Source: Aliiroseovarius sp. Z3
GTDB taxonomy: Bacteria; Pseudomonadota; Alphaproteobacteria; Rhodobacterales; Rhodobacteraceae
DNA: 64,000 nt
Assembly (NCBI RefSeq): GCF_029105185.1
Contig: NZ_JAFMZK010000009.1
Span: forward strand, 62,001 to 126,000
Direction of reading: 5' to 3'
Both the position numbers and the translations under genes were made by a program. The first letter of the stretch is position 1; each line of letters opens with the position of its first letter. Positions 33,118 to 42,526 of this stretch are shown in pieces. The notes beneath the pieces were generated by a model. It saw only the letters and a list, made by a program, of their open reading frames with translations, ran no database searches and was not told where the DNA came from.

Positions 33118-33974
33118 GCTGCGGGCCGGCTGCGCGCCAGTAGAAACAGACCACTGGACACGATGACCATCCCGCCAATCAGCGTCCACTGATCGGGGCG
33201 TTCGCCAAACACGGCGATGCCAAGGACAAGCGCAAACAGCAGACGGGAATAGCGGAACGGGGTCACGACCGAGACCTCTCCGGTCCGCATCGCGCGCGTC
33301 AGTGCAGAATAGGCGAACACGCCGACGATGGTGGCCAGCGCCACAAAGGCCAGACTGGCCGCGCTGGGAGCTGTGAAACCGCCCGAAAACGCCAGCAGGG
33401 TGCCTCCTGCCATGGTTAGCACGATGAAACCTGCCACACCCAGTTGTGCCGACGACATCGACACGGGGCTTGCCCGCGTCGCAAGATCGCGCCCGGCGAA
33501 GCCGATCATCCCCAAGACCGCAAAGATGGACAAGGGATCAAAGCTGTCCAGCCCCGGTTGCAGGATCATCAGCACGCCGACGAAGCCCGCGAAGATAGCC
33601 ATCCAGCGACGCCAACCCACCTGTTCGCCGAACACAAACACAGCCCCCAATGCGACCACCAATGGCGTCGCCTGCAAGATTGCCGACGCGCTGGACAAAG
33701 GGGTCAGGGCAATGGCGAGCGCATAAAACAGCCTGCCCGAAATCTCGAACCCTGACCGGATGATCAGGACTTTGCCCAGAAACGCCGGATGAAAAACAGG
33801 GGCGCCCTGAGCCTTCGCCAGCCCGGCAAAGACCAAGGTGCCTGCCACGCCGAACATCAACACGGCCTGACCGATTGGGATGTCGCGGGCCGCAGCCTTC
33901 AAGGCCATATCTTCAAGCGCGAACGCTGCCATTGCGAGCACCATGAACAGTGCGCCGCGTAAATTGTCGGTCAT
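33114..33974 (-). CDS. DMT superfamily (EamA) exporter
   Basis: 286 residues, ten predicted helices in two EamA repeats (about 1-135 and 150-280). Repeat ends show SAILQATPLVVALGAVFVFGE and VTPFRYSRLLFALVLGIAVFGE. Substrate unknown; relatives export amino acids or metabolites. Stop overlaps the stop of the DUF808 gene by four bases. Confidence 0.9.
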   Translation of the reverse strand: MTDNLRGALFMVLAMAAFALEDMALKAAARDIPIGQAVLMFGVAGTLVFAGLAKAQGAPVFHPAFLGKVLIIRSGFEISGRLFYALAIALTPLSSASAILQATPLVVALGAVFVFGEQVGWRRWMAIFAGFVGVLMILQPGLDSFDPLSIFAVLGMIGFAGRDLATRASPVSMSSAQLGVAGFIVLTMAGGTLLAFSGGFTAPSAASLAFVALATIVGVFAYSALTRAMRTGEVSVVTPFRYSRLLFALVLGIAVFGERPDQWTLIGGMVIVSSGLFLLARSRPAA

Positions 33975-34037
33975 GAAAGGCCCCTTTTGTCGCGCAATGC
34001 GGCCAAGGTGTCAGAAATTCGTCTGCCTGCAACAGAA

Positions 34038-34069
34038 AACGCCCCGACAGGCGGTGCTGACGGGGCGTT
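34038..34069 (-). terminator. Terminator of tkt
   Basis: AACGCCCCG (34038-34046) and CGGGGCGTT (34061-34069), 14-base loop; minus-strand T-tail TTTTCTG. About 22 bases after the tkt stop. Confidence 0.82.
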
Positions 34070-34091
34070 GTCGTTTTAAGTGAGGGCGGTG

Positions 34092-36116
34092 TTAACCCAA
34101 CAGATCTTTCGCTTTCGCCACGACGTTATCGGCGGTGATGCCGAATTTCTCGAACAAAACACCTGCCGGGGCTGAAGCGCCGAAGCTGTCCATCCCCACG
34201 AAGGCGGCTTTTGCTTCGCGCCCACGTTCGCCCAGCAGCCAGCGATCCCATCCGCCGTCGCGAACGGCAGCCTCAACGCCAACACGCACCGGGCCTGCGG
34301 GCAGGACCTTGCGGCGATAGGCTTCGTCCTGCTCGGCAAACAGCTCCATGCAGGGCATGGAGACAACGCGCGTGCCGATGCCCTGGGCTTCAAGCGCGGA
34401 GCGGGCTTCCATCGCCAGCGACACTTCCGACCCAGTGGCGATCAGGATCACCTGACGTTTCCCTGCCTCGGCATCCGCCAGCACATAAGCGCCCTGAGCG
34501 GTCAGGTTCTTCTGCTTATACTCGGTGCGCACGGTCGGCAGGTTCTGACGGGTCAGCACCAGCGTCGACGGTGTCTCTTTCGCTGACAGCGCCAGTTCCC
34601 AGGCCTCTGCCGTTTCTACCGTATCCGCAGGGCGGAACGTATAGCTGTTGGGCGTGGCGCGGCAGATGGCCAGATGCTCGACCGGCTGGTGGGTCGGGCC
34701 GTCCTCGCCAACCCCGATACTGTCGTGGGTCATCACGAAGACGGTCGGGATCTTCATCAGCGACGCCAAACGCATGGCCGGGCGTGCATAGTCGGTGAAG
34801 CAGAAGAACGTGCCGCCATAGGGGCGCATACCGCCATGCAAGGTCATGCCGTTCATAGCGGCAGCCATGCCGTGTTCGCGAATGCCCCAATAAATGTAAC
34901 GTCCCTTGCGATTGTCCGTGTCAAACACGCCAAGATCGCCAGTCTTGGTGTTGTTGGATCCGGTCAGGTCGGCGGACCCGCCCACGGTTTCCGGCATCAC
35001 CGGGTTAATCACCTCAAGCGCCATTTCAGACGACTTGCGGGTGGCCACCGCGGGTTGGCTTTCGGCGACCTGACGTTTCAGGGCGCGCACGACGCCGCCC
35101 AGCTTCTTGGGCACATCCAGCGCGTAGGCGCGGTTGAACTCGGCCTGTTTGCGCTCGCTGATCGAGGCAAAGCGGGCTTCCCATTCTGCGCGGGCTTCGG
35201 CCCCTTTGGACCCGATGGATTCCCACGCGGCTTTAACATCATCTTCGACCTGGAAGTCGCCGATTGGCGCGCCATAGGCCTCTTTCGCGGCTTTCAATTG
35301 TTCTGCATCCGTCAGCGCGCCGTGGCCTTTCGAGGTGTCCTGCGCGGCGTGACCCAACGCGATATGCGTCTTGCACGCGATCATCGACGGCTTGTTGGTT
35401 GACTTGGCTTTGGCAATCGCCGCGTCGATCTGTTCGGGATCGTGGCCATCGATTTCCTGCACGTGCCAGCCTGCTGCTTTGAAGCGCATGACCTGATTGG
35501 TGCGGTCAGACAGTGAGACCTTGCCGTCAATGGTGATGTCGTTGTTGTCCCAGAACACAATCAGTTTGCTCAGTTGGTGACGTCCGGCCAGACCGATGGC
35601 TTCGTGGCTGATACCTTCCATCAGGCACCCGTCACCGGCGATCACATAAGTGTAGTGATCGACGATCTTCTTACCGAACCGCGCGCGTTGAATTTCCTCG
35701 GCCATGGCGAAGCCGACCGCGTTGGCAATGCCCTGGCCCAGCGGGCCAGTGGTCGTTTCGACGCCCGAGACGTGACCGTATTCCGGGTGACCGGCAGTAA
35801 TCGCGCCCCATTGGCGAAAATCCTTGATCTGCTGAAGCGTGACATCTTCATACCCAGTCAGGTGCAACAGCGAATAGATCAGCATCGAGCCGTGGCCGGC
35901 TGACAAGATGAACCGGTCGCGGTCTGCCCAACGCGGGGCGGAGGCGTCGAATTTCAGGTGGTTTTCAAAAAGCACCGTTGCCACATCGGCCATGCCCATC
36001 GGCATTCCAGAGTGACCCGAGTTCGCGGCGGCAACCGCATCCAGCGTCAGCGAACGGATCGCAGTGGCTTTTTTCCAATGATCGGGGTGACTTTTGCGAA
36101 GCGTAGCGATGTCCAA
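34092..36116 (-). CDS. tkt: Transketolase
   Basis: Thiamine-diphosphate enzyme of the pentose phosphate and Calvin-type routes. 674 residues. TPP-binding [18 protein letters not shown]...[24 protein letters not shown], ThDP-Glu region [19 protein letters not shown], and [17 protein letters not shown]. The start is TTG at 36116 ([14 protein letters not shown]) because TGA lies two codons upstream; AAGGA is ten bases before it. Divergent from the zapA gene group, 241 bases away. The only RNA-like or ORF signal that I see in that gap is a weak TTGTCA/TGACAA pair. Confidence 0.95.
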   Translation of the reverse strand: MDIATLRKSHPDHWKKATAIRSLTLDAVAAANSGHSGMPMGMADVATVLFENHLKFDASAPRWADRDRFILSAGHGSMLIYSLLHLTGYEDVTLQQIKDFRQWGAITAGHPEYGHVSGVETTTGPLGQGIANAVGFAMAEEIQRARFGKKIVDHYTYVIAGDGCLMEGISHEAIGLAGRHQLSKLIVFWDNNDITIDGKVSLSDRTNQVMRFKAAGWHVQEIDGHDPEQIDAAIAKAKSTNKPSMIACKTHIALGHAAQDTSKGHGALTDAEQLKAAKEAYGAPIGDFQVEDDVKAAWESIGSKGAEARAEWEARFASISERKQAEFNRAYALDVPKKLGGVVRALKRQVAESQPAVATRKSSEMALEVINPVMPETVGGSADLTGSNNTKTGDLGVFDTDNRKGRYIYWGIREHGMAAAMNGMTLHGGMRPYGGTFFCFTDYARPAMRLASLMKIPTVFVMTHDSIGVGEDGPTHQPVEHLAICRATPNSYTFRPADTVETAEAWELALSAKETPSTLVLTRQNLPTVRTEYKQKNLTAQGAYVLADAEAGKRQVILIATGSEVSLAMEARSALEAQGIGTRVVSMPCMELFAEQDEAYRRKVLPAGPVRVGVEAAVRDGGWDRWLLGERGREAKAAFVGMDSFGASAPAGVLFEKFGITADNVVAKAKDLLG

Positions 36117-36357
36117 CGGTCAACATCCTTTGACAAAGTTGAGGTTGGACCCCTGATAGCAGTCATTTGCCAAGGGTCAAGCCAAGCTGCATGTTGCAGG
36201 CCAAGTGTTTGGAAAAGAACGAGGGGGCGCATTTTGGGGTTGGGTCGGCTAAGATCGCCATACCAACACACATCGCCGATTCGCTCGCATCTCTTGCGTT
36301 GTCAGCTCGGCAGGCATGTGACAAGATTGGGTAAACAATACTGGTTCAGGGCAGAAC

Positions 36358-36879
36358 ATGACCGATATTTCCGAATTGGAAACCCGAATTACCACCGCAC
36401 TTGAACGGATAAGCAGCGGTCTGGCTGCGCTGTCCAATCAGCCAGGCAGTTCGGATGAAGATATTGCGCAACTGAAGGCGCTGTTGGAAGAAGAACGGAC
36501 GGCGAATAGCCAATTGTCTGAGCGGGTGAAAGCTCTGCAACAAAACCGCGCTGACGAGGTGGACAAGCTGCAGGGCGAACTTGGTCGTCTGACCGCTCAG
36601 CTTGAGACGGACGAAGTGGTTTTGTCCAAGATGCGGCAGGTGAACGCCGATCTGCGTGCCAACAACGATGCGTTGCGCAAGGCGATTGCTGACGGTGGTG
36701 TGACCGCCGAATTGGTAAATGACGCGATCGCTGCCGAGTTGGAAGGTTTGCGTGTCGCGCAATCCGCCGATCGTGCCGAGCTGGATGCCGTTCTGGGCGA
36801 ACTCGGGCAGTTGATCAACGACAACAGCAGCGGTGCACAAACGCATTCGTCAACCGGGCGGGAGGGTGCCGATGCCTGA
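36358..36879 (+). CDS. Coiled-coil protein upstream of zapA (ZauP-like)
   Basis: 173 residues, almost fully alpha-helical with heptad-like Leu and Ala/Glu pattern from about residue 30 to 130 (e.g. LKALLEEERTANSQLSERVKA). No enzymatic motif. In Caulobacter a coiled-coil protein encoded upstream of zapA, ZauP, binds ZapA and helps organise the Z ring; this gene is in the same position and its stop overlaps the zapA start by eight bases. Assignment by position and structure only; sequence identity to ZauP was not tested. Confidence 0.75.
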   Translation: MTDISELETRITTALERISSGLAALSNQPGSSDEDIAQLKALLEEERTANSQLSERVKALQQNRADEVDKLQGELGRLTAQLETDEVVLSKMRQVNADLRANNDALRKAIADGGVTAELVNDAIAAELEGLRVAQSADRAELDAVLGELGQLINDNSSGAQTHSSTGREGADA

Positions 36880-37255
36880 TATCAATATCACCATTGGAAG
36901 TCGCAATTTCGATGTGGCCTGTCAGGAAGGCGAAGAACATTTCCTGCTTGCTGCGGCCAAGATGCTGGACAACGAGGCATCGGTTCTTGTGAGCCAGATG
37001 AGCAATCTGACCGAGAGCCGTATGTTGTTGATGGCTGGCTTGATGCTGGCCGACAAGACGGCGGGAATGGAAGACAAGGTCAAACTGGCCGACAAGAAGG
37101 TCGCGGACCTTGAAGCGCAGCTTTATGCAGCGCAAAACGCAGCCCCACAGAAGGTCGAAGTTCCCGTGATTCCTGATGCAGTGACCGACACACTGGCCGA
37201 AATTGCGGCCCGTGCCGAAGCTGTCGCGGCGGAAATCGAAGAACGTGCTTCTTAG
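36872..37255 (+). CDS. zapA: Cell division protein ZapA
   Basis: FtsZ-bundling protein, 127 residues. N-terminal globular part PDINITIGSRNFDVACQEGEEHFLLAAAKMLDNE followed by the coiled-coil tail; typical length for alphaproteobacterial ZapA (E. coli 109). GGGAGGG lies before ATG 36872. Translationally coupled to the coiled-coil gene upstream, and its end overlaps the MliC-like gene by 11 bases. Confidence 0.92.
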   Translation: MPDINITIGSRNFDVACQEGEEHFLLAAAKMLDNEASVLVSQMSNLTESRMLLMAGLMLADKTAGMEDKVKLADKKVADLEAQLYAAQNAAPQKVEVPVIPDAVTDTLAEIAARAEAVAAEIEERAS

Positions 37256-37607
37256 GGTTTCGTTGACGCGTGGTGGCGTCACTCTTGTGCTGCCTCTTTT
37301 GGCCTTGATGTCCGAAGCTGCATCCGCAGCCCCGTCGATCCAGACCATTCCGTATGAATGTGAACGCGGCGCGGTTGTGTGGGCGACCTATGTCAACGCA
37401 GCCGACGGATCATTTGCCGTGGTGCAAACAGAAGGGCAGCAGGTGGCCACGACGAACGTGCCGTCAGGTTCGGGGGCCAAATATGCGCAGGCCCCCAATG
37501 GGGCTGGCTATGTCTGGTGGACCAAGGGCGACGAAGCGTTTCTGGCGTGGGAGGATGTCCCAAATGGCACAGATGAAACGCTTTTGTCGCAATGTCAGGC
37601 GAAGTAA
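37245..37607 (+). CDS. MliC-like secreted protein (lysozyme inhibitor domain)
   Basis: 120 residues from GTG 37245. N-terminal signal region (VSLTRGGVTLVLPLLALMSEAASA) and an MliC-type domain with the Cys pair (YECERG ... LLSQCQAK), GSGAKYAQAPNGAGYVWWTKGDEAFL. MliC proteins inhibit C-type lysozyme in the periplasm or outer membrane. Start: GTG 37245 overlaps zapA by 11 bases; ATG 37203 would lie inside zapA and add 14 basic residues before the signal. Both are possible. Confidence 0.78.
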   Translation: MLLRVSLTRGGVTLVLPLLALMSEAASAAPSIQTIPYECERGAVVWATYVNAADGSFAVVQTEGQQVATTNVPSGSGAKYAQAPNGAGYVWWTKGDEAFLAWEDVPNGTDETLLSQCQAK

Positions 37608-37613
37608 GCGGGC

Positions 37614-37976
37614 CTAGCCGTTCGCTTCGCGGATCTTGTCGGCAGCGTCTTTGTCATAGGCGACACCGTTTTCATCAAACAGCGTGTCAAGCTCACCCGA
37701 CAAGGTCATTTCAGTGATGATGTCACAGCCGCCCACGAATTCGCCTTTGACATAAAGCTGCGGGATGGTCGGCCAGTCGGAATAATCCTTGATGCCTTGG
37801 CGGATTTCTTCGTCCGCCAGCACGTTCACATCGGCGAAGTTAACGCCCATGAAGTTCAGAACACCGGCAACGCGCGAGGAAAACCCGCATTGCGGCATTT
37901 CTTTCGTGCCTTTCATGTAAAGCACAACATCGTTGGCTTTGACGGTTTCGTCGATACGGGTTTTTGCGTCGGTCAT
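37614..37976 (-). CDS. grxD: Monothiol glutaredoxin GrxD
   Basis: 120 residues. CGFS active site in [28 protein letters not shown] glutathione/FeS-binding segment. Grx4-type proteins hold a 2Fe-2S cluster together with BolA, whose gene lies 47 bases upstream on the same strand. Role in iron-sulfur delivery and iron sensing. Confidence 0.96.
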   Translation of the reverse strand: MTDAKTRIDETVKANDVVLYMKGTKEMPQCGFSSRVAGVLNFMGVNFADVNVLADEEIRQGIKDYSDWPTIPQLYVKGEFVGGCDIITEMTLSGELDTLFDENGVAYDKDAADKIREANG

Positions 37977-38023
37977 GTCATTTCCTTGATATCAATTATC
38001 GGGCCGGGCATCTCCGGGCGTGT

Positions 38024-38266
38024 CTAATCAGGCACTTTGGTCGTCAGTGCCAGCGCGTGTAACTCGCCCTGACTGCCGGCCATCTTGTCCTTCAGCGCGG
38101 CATAGACGGCGCGTTGTTGTTGCACACGGTTTTGGCCGCGAAAGCTCTCGTCCACCACCTCGGCGGCATAGTGGTTTCCGTCACCCGCCAGATCGGTGAT
38201 GGTGATGCTTGCGTCCGGGAATGCCTCGCGGATGAGGGCTTCGATTTCGGAAGCTTCCATGGCCAT
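38024..38266 (-). CDS. BolA family protein
   Basis: 80 residues: EIEALIREAFPDASITITDLAGDGNHYAAEVV, then RVQQQRAVYAALKD and the short C-terminus. BolA/IbaG class; the conserved His of the BolA fold is present. Partner of GrxD by position. GAGG precedes the start. Length and gene order are those usual for alphaproteobacteria. Confidence 0.9.
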   Translation of the reverse strand: MAMEASEIEALIREAFPDASITITDLAGDGNHYAAEVVDESFRGQNRVQQQRAVYAALKDKMAGSQGELHALALTTKVPD

Positions 38267-38326
38267 GGTCAGAACCTCGTTTCTGTTTCATTGCAATCTA
38301 TGGTCGGGACCGGGGGGCCGCAAGGG

Positions 38327-38863
38327 CTAGCGACGTGTTGCGGCATCACGAAAACTGGACAAGACAGCGCGGGCGTCGGACAGAAGGCCGCCCATTTCGG
38401 CCTGTGCCAATGTATCGGCGGTCCATGCCGTTTGGGGTAAAAGACGGTCCAGCATGTCCCGCCGTGCTGTTTCCTGAGAGGGTGACAGCGGAAGATTTTC
38501 GGCCACGCGAAACAGTTCGATCATATCGCAGATCGCGCGCATTCGGCGGTATGCTTCGGCGATCGCTTCAAGCGTCTCGCGGTCCTTGCGCCACCGTTTG
38601 CGCGGAAAGATATGCTGCATCACATAGGGGCCAGCCCCTTTGCAATCGAACCGTGCGCAGCCCGGAAAGCCCTGATCTTCCAACGTTTCATGGATGCGGC
38701 ACAGGTTATCGGACCCAAGATGGCGGCAGGGGGCAAGAGCGCGCTTGTCGAACGCGAAGTCGTCACCGGCATCAAAGCCCGGTGCCACGCAACACAGCCC
38801 GGCACAGGCGGCGCAGTCCGCCACCAGTGCCGACAAGTCTTGCGGGTCAGGGGTGGTCGCCAT
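38327..38863 (-). CDS. Cysteine-rich (YkgJ/zinc-ribbon-like) protein of unknown function
   Basis: 178 residues. N-terminal cysteine motif DCAACAGLCCVAPGF, then ALAPCRHLGSDNLCRIHETL and GCARFDCKGAGPYV, nine Cys in about 65 residues, as in metal- or cluster-binding YkgJ-type proteins. The C-terminal half is helical without motif. ATG 38863; a TTG three bases before is in frame. It starts three bases after the purL stop, so it is in the purL transcript. Function not known. Confidence 0.72.
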   Translation of the reverse strand: MATTPDPQDLSALVADCAACAGLCCVAPGFDAGDDFAFDKRALAPCRHLGSDNLCRIHETLEDQGFPGCARFDCKGAGPYVMQHIFPRKRWRKDRETLEAIAEAYRRMRAICDMIELFRVAENLPLSPSQETARRDMLDRLLPQTAWTADTLAQAEMGGLLSDARAVLSSFRDAATRR

Positions 38864-38866
38864 CAA

Positions 38867-41026
38867 TCAACGATGTGCTTGATCAAATCCGGTGCGGAAG
38901 ATTTCGGCCAGTTCTGCAAGCGGAGCTTCCGAACCACCCATTTTGACCGTGTCCCCGGTAAAGCGACCAACCGACGCGATGGGGATGCCGTGCTTGCCTG
39001 CTTCGATCATCAGTGCTTCGGCCTGATCAAAATTGCAGGCAACAAGATAACGCGCCTGATCTTCGCCAAACAGGGTGGGCGTGTCGGACGCGTCAAGGAT
39101 GACCCCCACGCCACCCGCTTCGGCCATCTCGAACGCAGCCATGGCAAGTCCGCCGTCAGACACGTCGGAACAGGCTTTTATCAGTTCACGATTCGCACGA
39201 ATGAAATCGCCGTGCTTCTTTTCGGCGGCAAGGTCCACATGCGGCGCGTCGCCGTCTTCACGATTGAACACCTCGGCCAGCAAGGCAGATTGGCCCAGGT
39301 GCCCTGCAGTCTCACCCACAACCATCGCGACATGACCATCACGGGCCACGCCGCCGATCATGTCGTCAAGGCTCTCCAGAAGCCCGACAGCGCCGATGGT
39401 TGGCGTGGGCAGGATACCTTGCCCGTCTGTTTCGTTATAAAGCGACACGTTGCCCGACACGATGGGCATGTCCAGCGCGGCAACGGCTTCGCCGATGCCT
39501 TTGATGGCCCCGACGAACTGGCCCATGATTTCAGGCTTCTCGGGGTTGCCGAAGTTCAGGTTGTCGGTGGTTGCCAGTGGCTTGGCCCCAACGGCGGTCA
39601 GGTTGCGATAGGTTTCCGCCACCGCCTGCTTGCCGCCTTCGAATGGGTTGGCCTGCACATAACGCGGCGTCACGTCCGAGGTGAAGGCAATGGCCTTGTC
39701 GGTGCCGTGCACACGCACGATACCCGCACCCAGTCCGGGTGCGCGCACCGTGTCGGCCATGACCATATGGTCATATTGTTCATAGACCCACTGTTTCGCG
39801 GCGTAGTTGGGCGACCCGATCAGAGCCCGCAACCCGTCAATCGGATCAATCTCGGGGACGTCGGACAGGGGATCAGCGGCGGGGGTTTCGATCCAGGGGC
39901 GGTCATACTCAGGCGCGCGACCCGAGAGGGGCGACAGCGGCAGGTCGGCTTTCACTTCGCCATTGTGCATGATCAGGAAGCGATCTTCGGCAAGGGTTTC
40001 ACCGACAATTGCGAAGTCCAGATCCCACTTTTCGAACACCGCGCGGGCTTCAGCCTCTTTTTCCGGTTTCAGCACCATGAGCATCCGCTCCTGGCTTTCG
40101 GACAGCATCATTTCATAGGCTGTCATGTTATCTTCGCGCTGGGGCACGTCTTCAAGGTTCAGCTTTACGCCCAAACCACCTTTGTCGCCCATTTCAACGG
40201 CGGAACAAGTCAGGCCAGCCGCCCCCATATCCTGAATCGAAATCACGGCGCCGGTTTGCATCAGCTCCAGCGTGGCTTCCATCAGGCGCTTTTCGGTGAA
40301 GGGATCGCCAACTTGCACGGTGGGGCGTTTGTCTTCGATCGTGTCGTCGAACTCGGCCGAGGCCATGGTGGCGCCGCCCACGCCGTCACGGCCTGTCTTG
40401 GCGCCCAGATAGACGACGGGCATCCCGACGCCGCTTGCCGCCGAATAGAAAATCTTGTCGGTGTCAGCCAACCCGGCCGCAAAGGCGTTCACAAGGCAGT
40501 TGCCGTTATAGGCCGGGTGGAACCGGACCTCGCCGCCCACATTGGGCACGCCGAAGCAGTTGCCATATCCGCCGATACCTTCGACCACGCCGTTCACAAG
40601 CTGCTTGGTCTTGGGGTGATCAACCTCACCAAAAGAAAGCGAGTTCATGGCTGCAATCGGCCGCGCGCCCATGGTGAAGACGTCGCGCAGAATGCCGCCA
40701 ACACCGGTCGCGGCCCCTTGATAGGGTTCGATGTAAGACGGGTGGTTGTGGCTTTCCATTTTGAAGACCACGGCCTGACCATCGCCAATATCGACGATGC
40801 CAGCGTTTTCACCGGGACCACAGATCACTTGCGGGCCTTCGGTGGGCAGGGTGCGCAGCCATTTCTTGGAGGATTTATAGGAACAATGTTCGTTCCACAT
40901 TGCCGAGAAGATACCAAGCTCGGTGAATGTCGGCTCGCGGCCAATGATTTCGAGGAGCAGGTCGTATTCATCAGGCTTCAGCCCATGCGCTGCAATCAGG
41001 TCCTCGGTGATCTTCGGCTCGGTCAT
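38867..41026 (-). CDS. purL: Phosphoribosylformylglycinamidine synthase subunit PurL
   Basis: ATP-dependent step of purine synthesis. 719 residues, the short form that needs separate PurS and PurQ. FGAM-synthetase marks: [61 protein letters not shown], and [18 protein letters not shown] 41026 ([16 protein letters not shown]). Upstream frame 41027-41230 is not coding; the sRNA and its terminator lie there. Downstream order purL, Cys-rich, BolA, GrxD is conserved-looking. Confidence 0.96.
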   Translation of the reverse strand: MTEPKITEDLIAAHGLKPDEYDLLLEIIGREPTFTELGIFSAMWNEHCSYKSSKKWLRTLPTEGPQVICGPGENAGIVDIGDGQAVVFKMESHNHPSYIEPYQGAATGVGGILRDVFTMGARPIAAMNSLSFGEVDHPKTKQLVNGVVEGIGGYGNCFGVPNVGGEVRFHPAYNGNCLVNAFAAGLADTDKIFYSAASGVGMPVVYLGAKTGRDGVGGATMASAEFDDTIEDKRPTVQVGDPFTEKRLMEATLELMQTGAVISIQDMGAAGLTCSAVEMGDKGGLGVKLNLEDVPQREDNMTAYEMMLSESQERMLMVLKPEKEAEARAVFEKWDLDFAIVGETLAEDRFLIMHNGEVKADLPLSPLSGRAPEYDRPWIETPAADPLSDVPEIDPIDGLRALIGSPNYAAKQWVYEQYDHMVMADTVRAPGLGAGIVRVHGTDKAIAFTSDVTPRYVQANPFEGGKQAVAETYRNLTAVGAKPLATTDNLNFGNPEKPEIMGQFVGAIKGIGEAVAALDMPIVSGNVSLYNETDGQGILPTPTIGAVGLLESLDDMIGGVARDGHVAMVVGETAGHLGQSALLAEVFNREDGDAPHVDLAAEKKHGDFIRANRELIKACSDVSDGGLAMAAFEMAEAGGVGVILDASDTPTLFGEDQARYLVACNFDQAEALMIEAGKHGIPIASVGRFTGDTVKMGGSEAPLAELAEIFRTGFDQAHR

Positions 41027-41128
41027 GCCCGTTTCCCCCTTAGGCTTTGGTTGGCGCCTTTTATGCGATGCGTGCGTGATGGGAAAGAGCAAACGCATTG
41101 GTGGCAAAGGCCCAAACAGGCGTTTGCG

Positions 41129-41155
41129 AAAAAAAAGGCCGGGCAAAGCCCGGCC
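41129..41155 (-). terminator. Terminator of the sRNA
   Basis: GGCCGGGC (41137-41144) and GCCCGGCC (41148-41155) with an AAA (UUU) loop; minus-strand tail of eight T (A-run 41129-41136). No protein gene ends directly before it. Confidence 0.9.
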
Positions 41156-41212
41156 AAGTCCAACAGGGAGGTAAAAACCGACTAGAGCAAAGCTCAACCA
41201 TCGGCTTTGAGT
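41129..41212 (-). ncRNA. Candidate trans-acting sRNA (about 84 nt, CCUCCCUGUU linker)
   Basis: On the minus strand a promoter-like TTGATC-N17-TAATTC precedes a 5' stem-loop (CCGA...GAGC UUU GCUC...UCGG), a single-stranded linker with UUUUUACCUCCCUGUUGGAC and a perfect GGCCGGGC/GCCCGGCC terminator with eight U. This two-hairpin layout, length and anti-Shine-Dalgarno linker resemble the alphaproteobacterial MmgR/alpha-r8 (suhB-type) small RNAs, 77 nt in Sinorhizobium; I rely on memory for that. The 5' end is estimated. The rest of the gap, 41213-41466, shows nothing else. No ORF here makes sense. Confidence 0.6.
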
Positions 41213-41466
41213 AAGAATTAGGTTTCTCATGGGTGCGGATCAAGGGAAATTGCTGCATTGCAGCTATGCAAGGGATGCATAGCCGCGTGGGGAAAATGGG
41301 ACGCAATCGCGAATAGGTAGAGTTGGGCCGTGATATTCCCTGACTTTAGAGCAGGTTAAGGAAATTGTTGGGTCGACATTGGCATACAATGCAGTATGGC
41401 CGCAAATTTCGGGTGTTGCGAAAATACACCATTCATCTGGCTGGGGGCGTGCTATCGGCAAGAAAG

Positions 41467-42360
41467 CTAGTCCTGTCGACCTTTGCGATGTTCGATCAGC
41501 TCTTCCACAACAAAGTCCCGGAAGGCTTCGATCCGCTTGGAGGATCGCAGTTCTTCGGGATAGGCAAGGAAAACGGGAATCTCTTTGCTTTCAACATCGG
41601 GAAGCACCCGTTGCACACCCGGTATGTCTTGCGTGACATAATCCGGCAGCATCCCGATGCCGAGATTGTGCAGCACTGCCTGAAGCACACCGAAGTAATT
41701 GTTTACGGTCAGCAAGGACTTAACGTCATAGGTCAGCAACTCCCGCGCAAGATCTGCGCCCGCCCGGACTTGCGCCGAGGAGGTGTTTTGACAAATCAAA
41801 CGGTGTTCAGACAGGTCTTCCAGCGTTTCGGGCGTTCCGTTCTCTTCAAGATATGCAGGCGTTGCATACAGCCGCATATGCACATCCATCAGGCGCTTGC
41901 GGATCAGATCGGCCTGGCTTGGTTCTTTCATCCGAATCGCGACATCAGCCTCGCGCATGGGCAGGTCGAGCACGTGTTCTTCCAACATCAGGTCGATTTT
42001 CAGGTCGGGATACTTTTCATAAAGTTTTGGCAGGCGCGGGGCCAGCCACAACGATCCGAAGGCGGTCGTGGTCGTGACGCGCAGTTCGCCGAACACTTCT
42101 TCCTTGCTGTCGCGAATGCGCGCGACCGCGGCTTCGATTCGCTGGTTGATGGCGCGGGATGCGTCAAACAACAACTCGCCTTGTTCGGTAAGAATCAGTC
42201 CACGCGCATGCCGATGAAAAAGCGTGGCATTCAGGCTTTCTTCCAGCGCCCGGATCTGGCGAGACACAGCCGATTGCGACAGGTGCAGCGCATCACCGGC
42301 ATGGGTCAGCGACCCGGCATCCGCCACCGCGTGAAATATTCTGAGCTTGTCCCAATCCAT
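41467..42360 (-). CDS. LysR family regulator, divergent from indolepyruvate oxidoreductase
   Basis: 297 residues. HTH MDWDKLRIFHAVADAGSLTH ... LHLSQSAVSRQIRALEESL and effector domain from about residue 90. Divergent from the oxidoreductase gene (167 bases between), so a likely regulator of aromatic amino acid breakdown. The sRNA terminator follows 310 bases after the stop. Effector unknown. Confidence 0.92.
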   Translation of the reverse strand: MDWDKLRIFHAVADAGSLTHAGDALHLSQSAVSRQIRALEESLNATLFHRHARGLILTEQGELLFDASRAINQRIEAAVARIRDSKEEVFGELRVTTTTAFGSLWLAPRLPKLYEKYPDLKIDLMLEEHVLDLPMREADVAIRMKEPSQADLIRKRLMDVHMRLYATPAYLEENGTPETLEDLSEHRLICQNTSSAQVRAGADLARELLTYDVKSLLTVNNYFGVLQAVLHNLGIGMLPDYVTQDIPGVQRVLPDVESKEIPVFLAYPEELRSSKRIEAFRDFVVEELIEHRKGRQD

Positions 42361-42455
42361 CCTGAAAGAACCACAATTTGTTAGCGCCTAAAACTTACAC
42401 AGTGTTATCATCAGAAACGTTATGATTTCCAGCACGGATTGTGATGCAAAATGAT

Positions 42456-42484
42456 TTGATAGGTCATAAGTTTTGACCTATAAT
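42456..42484 (+). promoter_or_regulatory. Promoter with operator in its spacer, before the oxidoreductase gene
   Basis: TTGATA (42456-42461), 17 bases, TATAAT (42479-42484); this predicts a start near 42491 and a leader of about 36 bases. Perfect inverted repeat TAGGTCA (42460-42466) and TGACCTA (42474-42480), spacer TAAGTTT, sits almost wholly between the -35 and -10 boxes. A bound protein would block RNA polymerase (repressor or MerR-like twist). The LysR product is one candidate. Confidence 0.62.
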
Positions 42485-42526
42485 TCCTCCAATCCAGTGA
42501 AGACTATAACGTATGGGAGGTGCGTC

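Noticed and set aside
36117-36357. Possible 6S RNA gene near zapA
   Set aside because: In other bacteria ssrS is near zapA, but this gap shows no long bulged hairpin and zapA overlaps its downstream gene.
37203-37244. ATG 37203 as start of the MliC-like gene
   Set aside because: It lies inside zapA and adds a basic extension before the signal peptide; GTG 37245 fits better, though not proven.
38612-41185. 857-residue ORF on the plus strand across purL
   Set aside because: Antisense of purL; no motifs or ribosome site, His/Arg-rich composition typical of a shadow.
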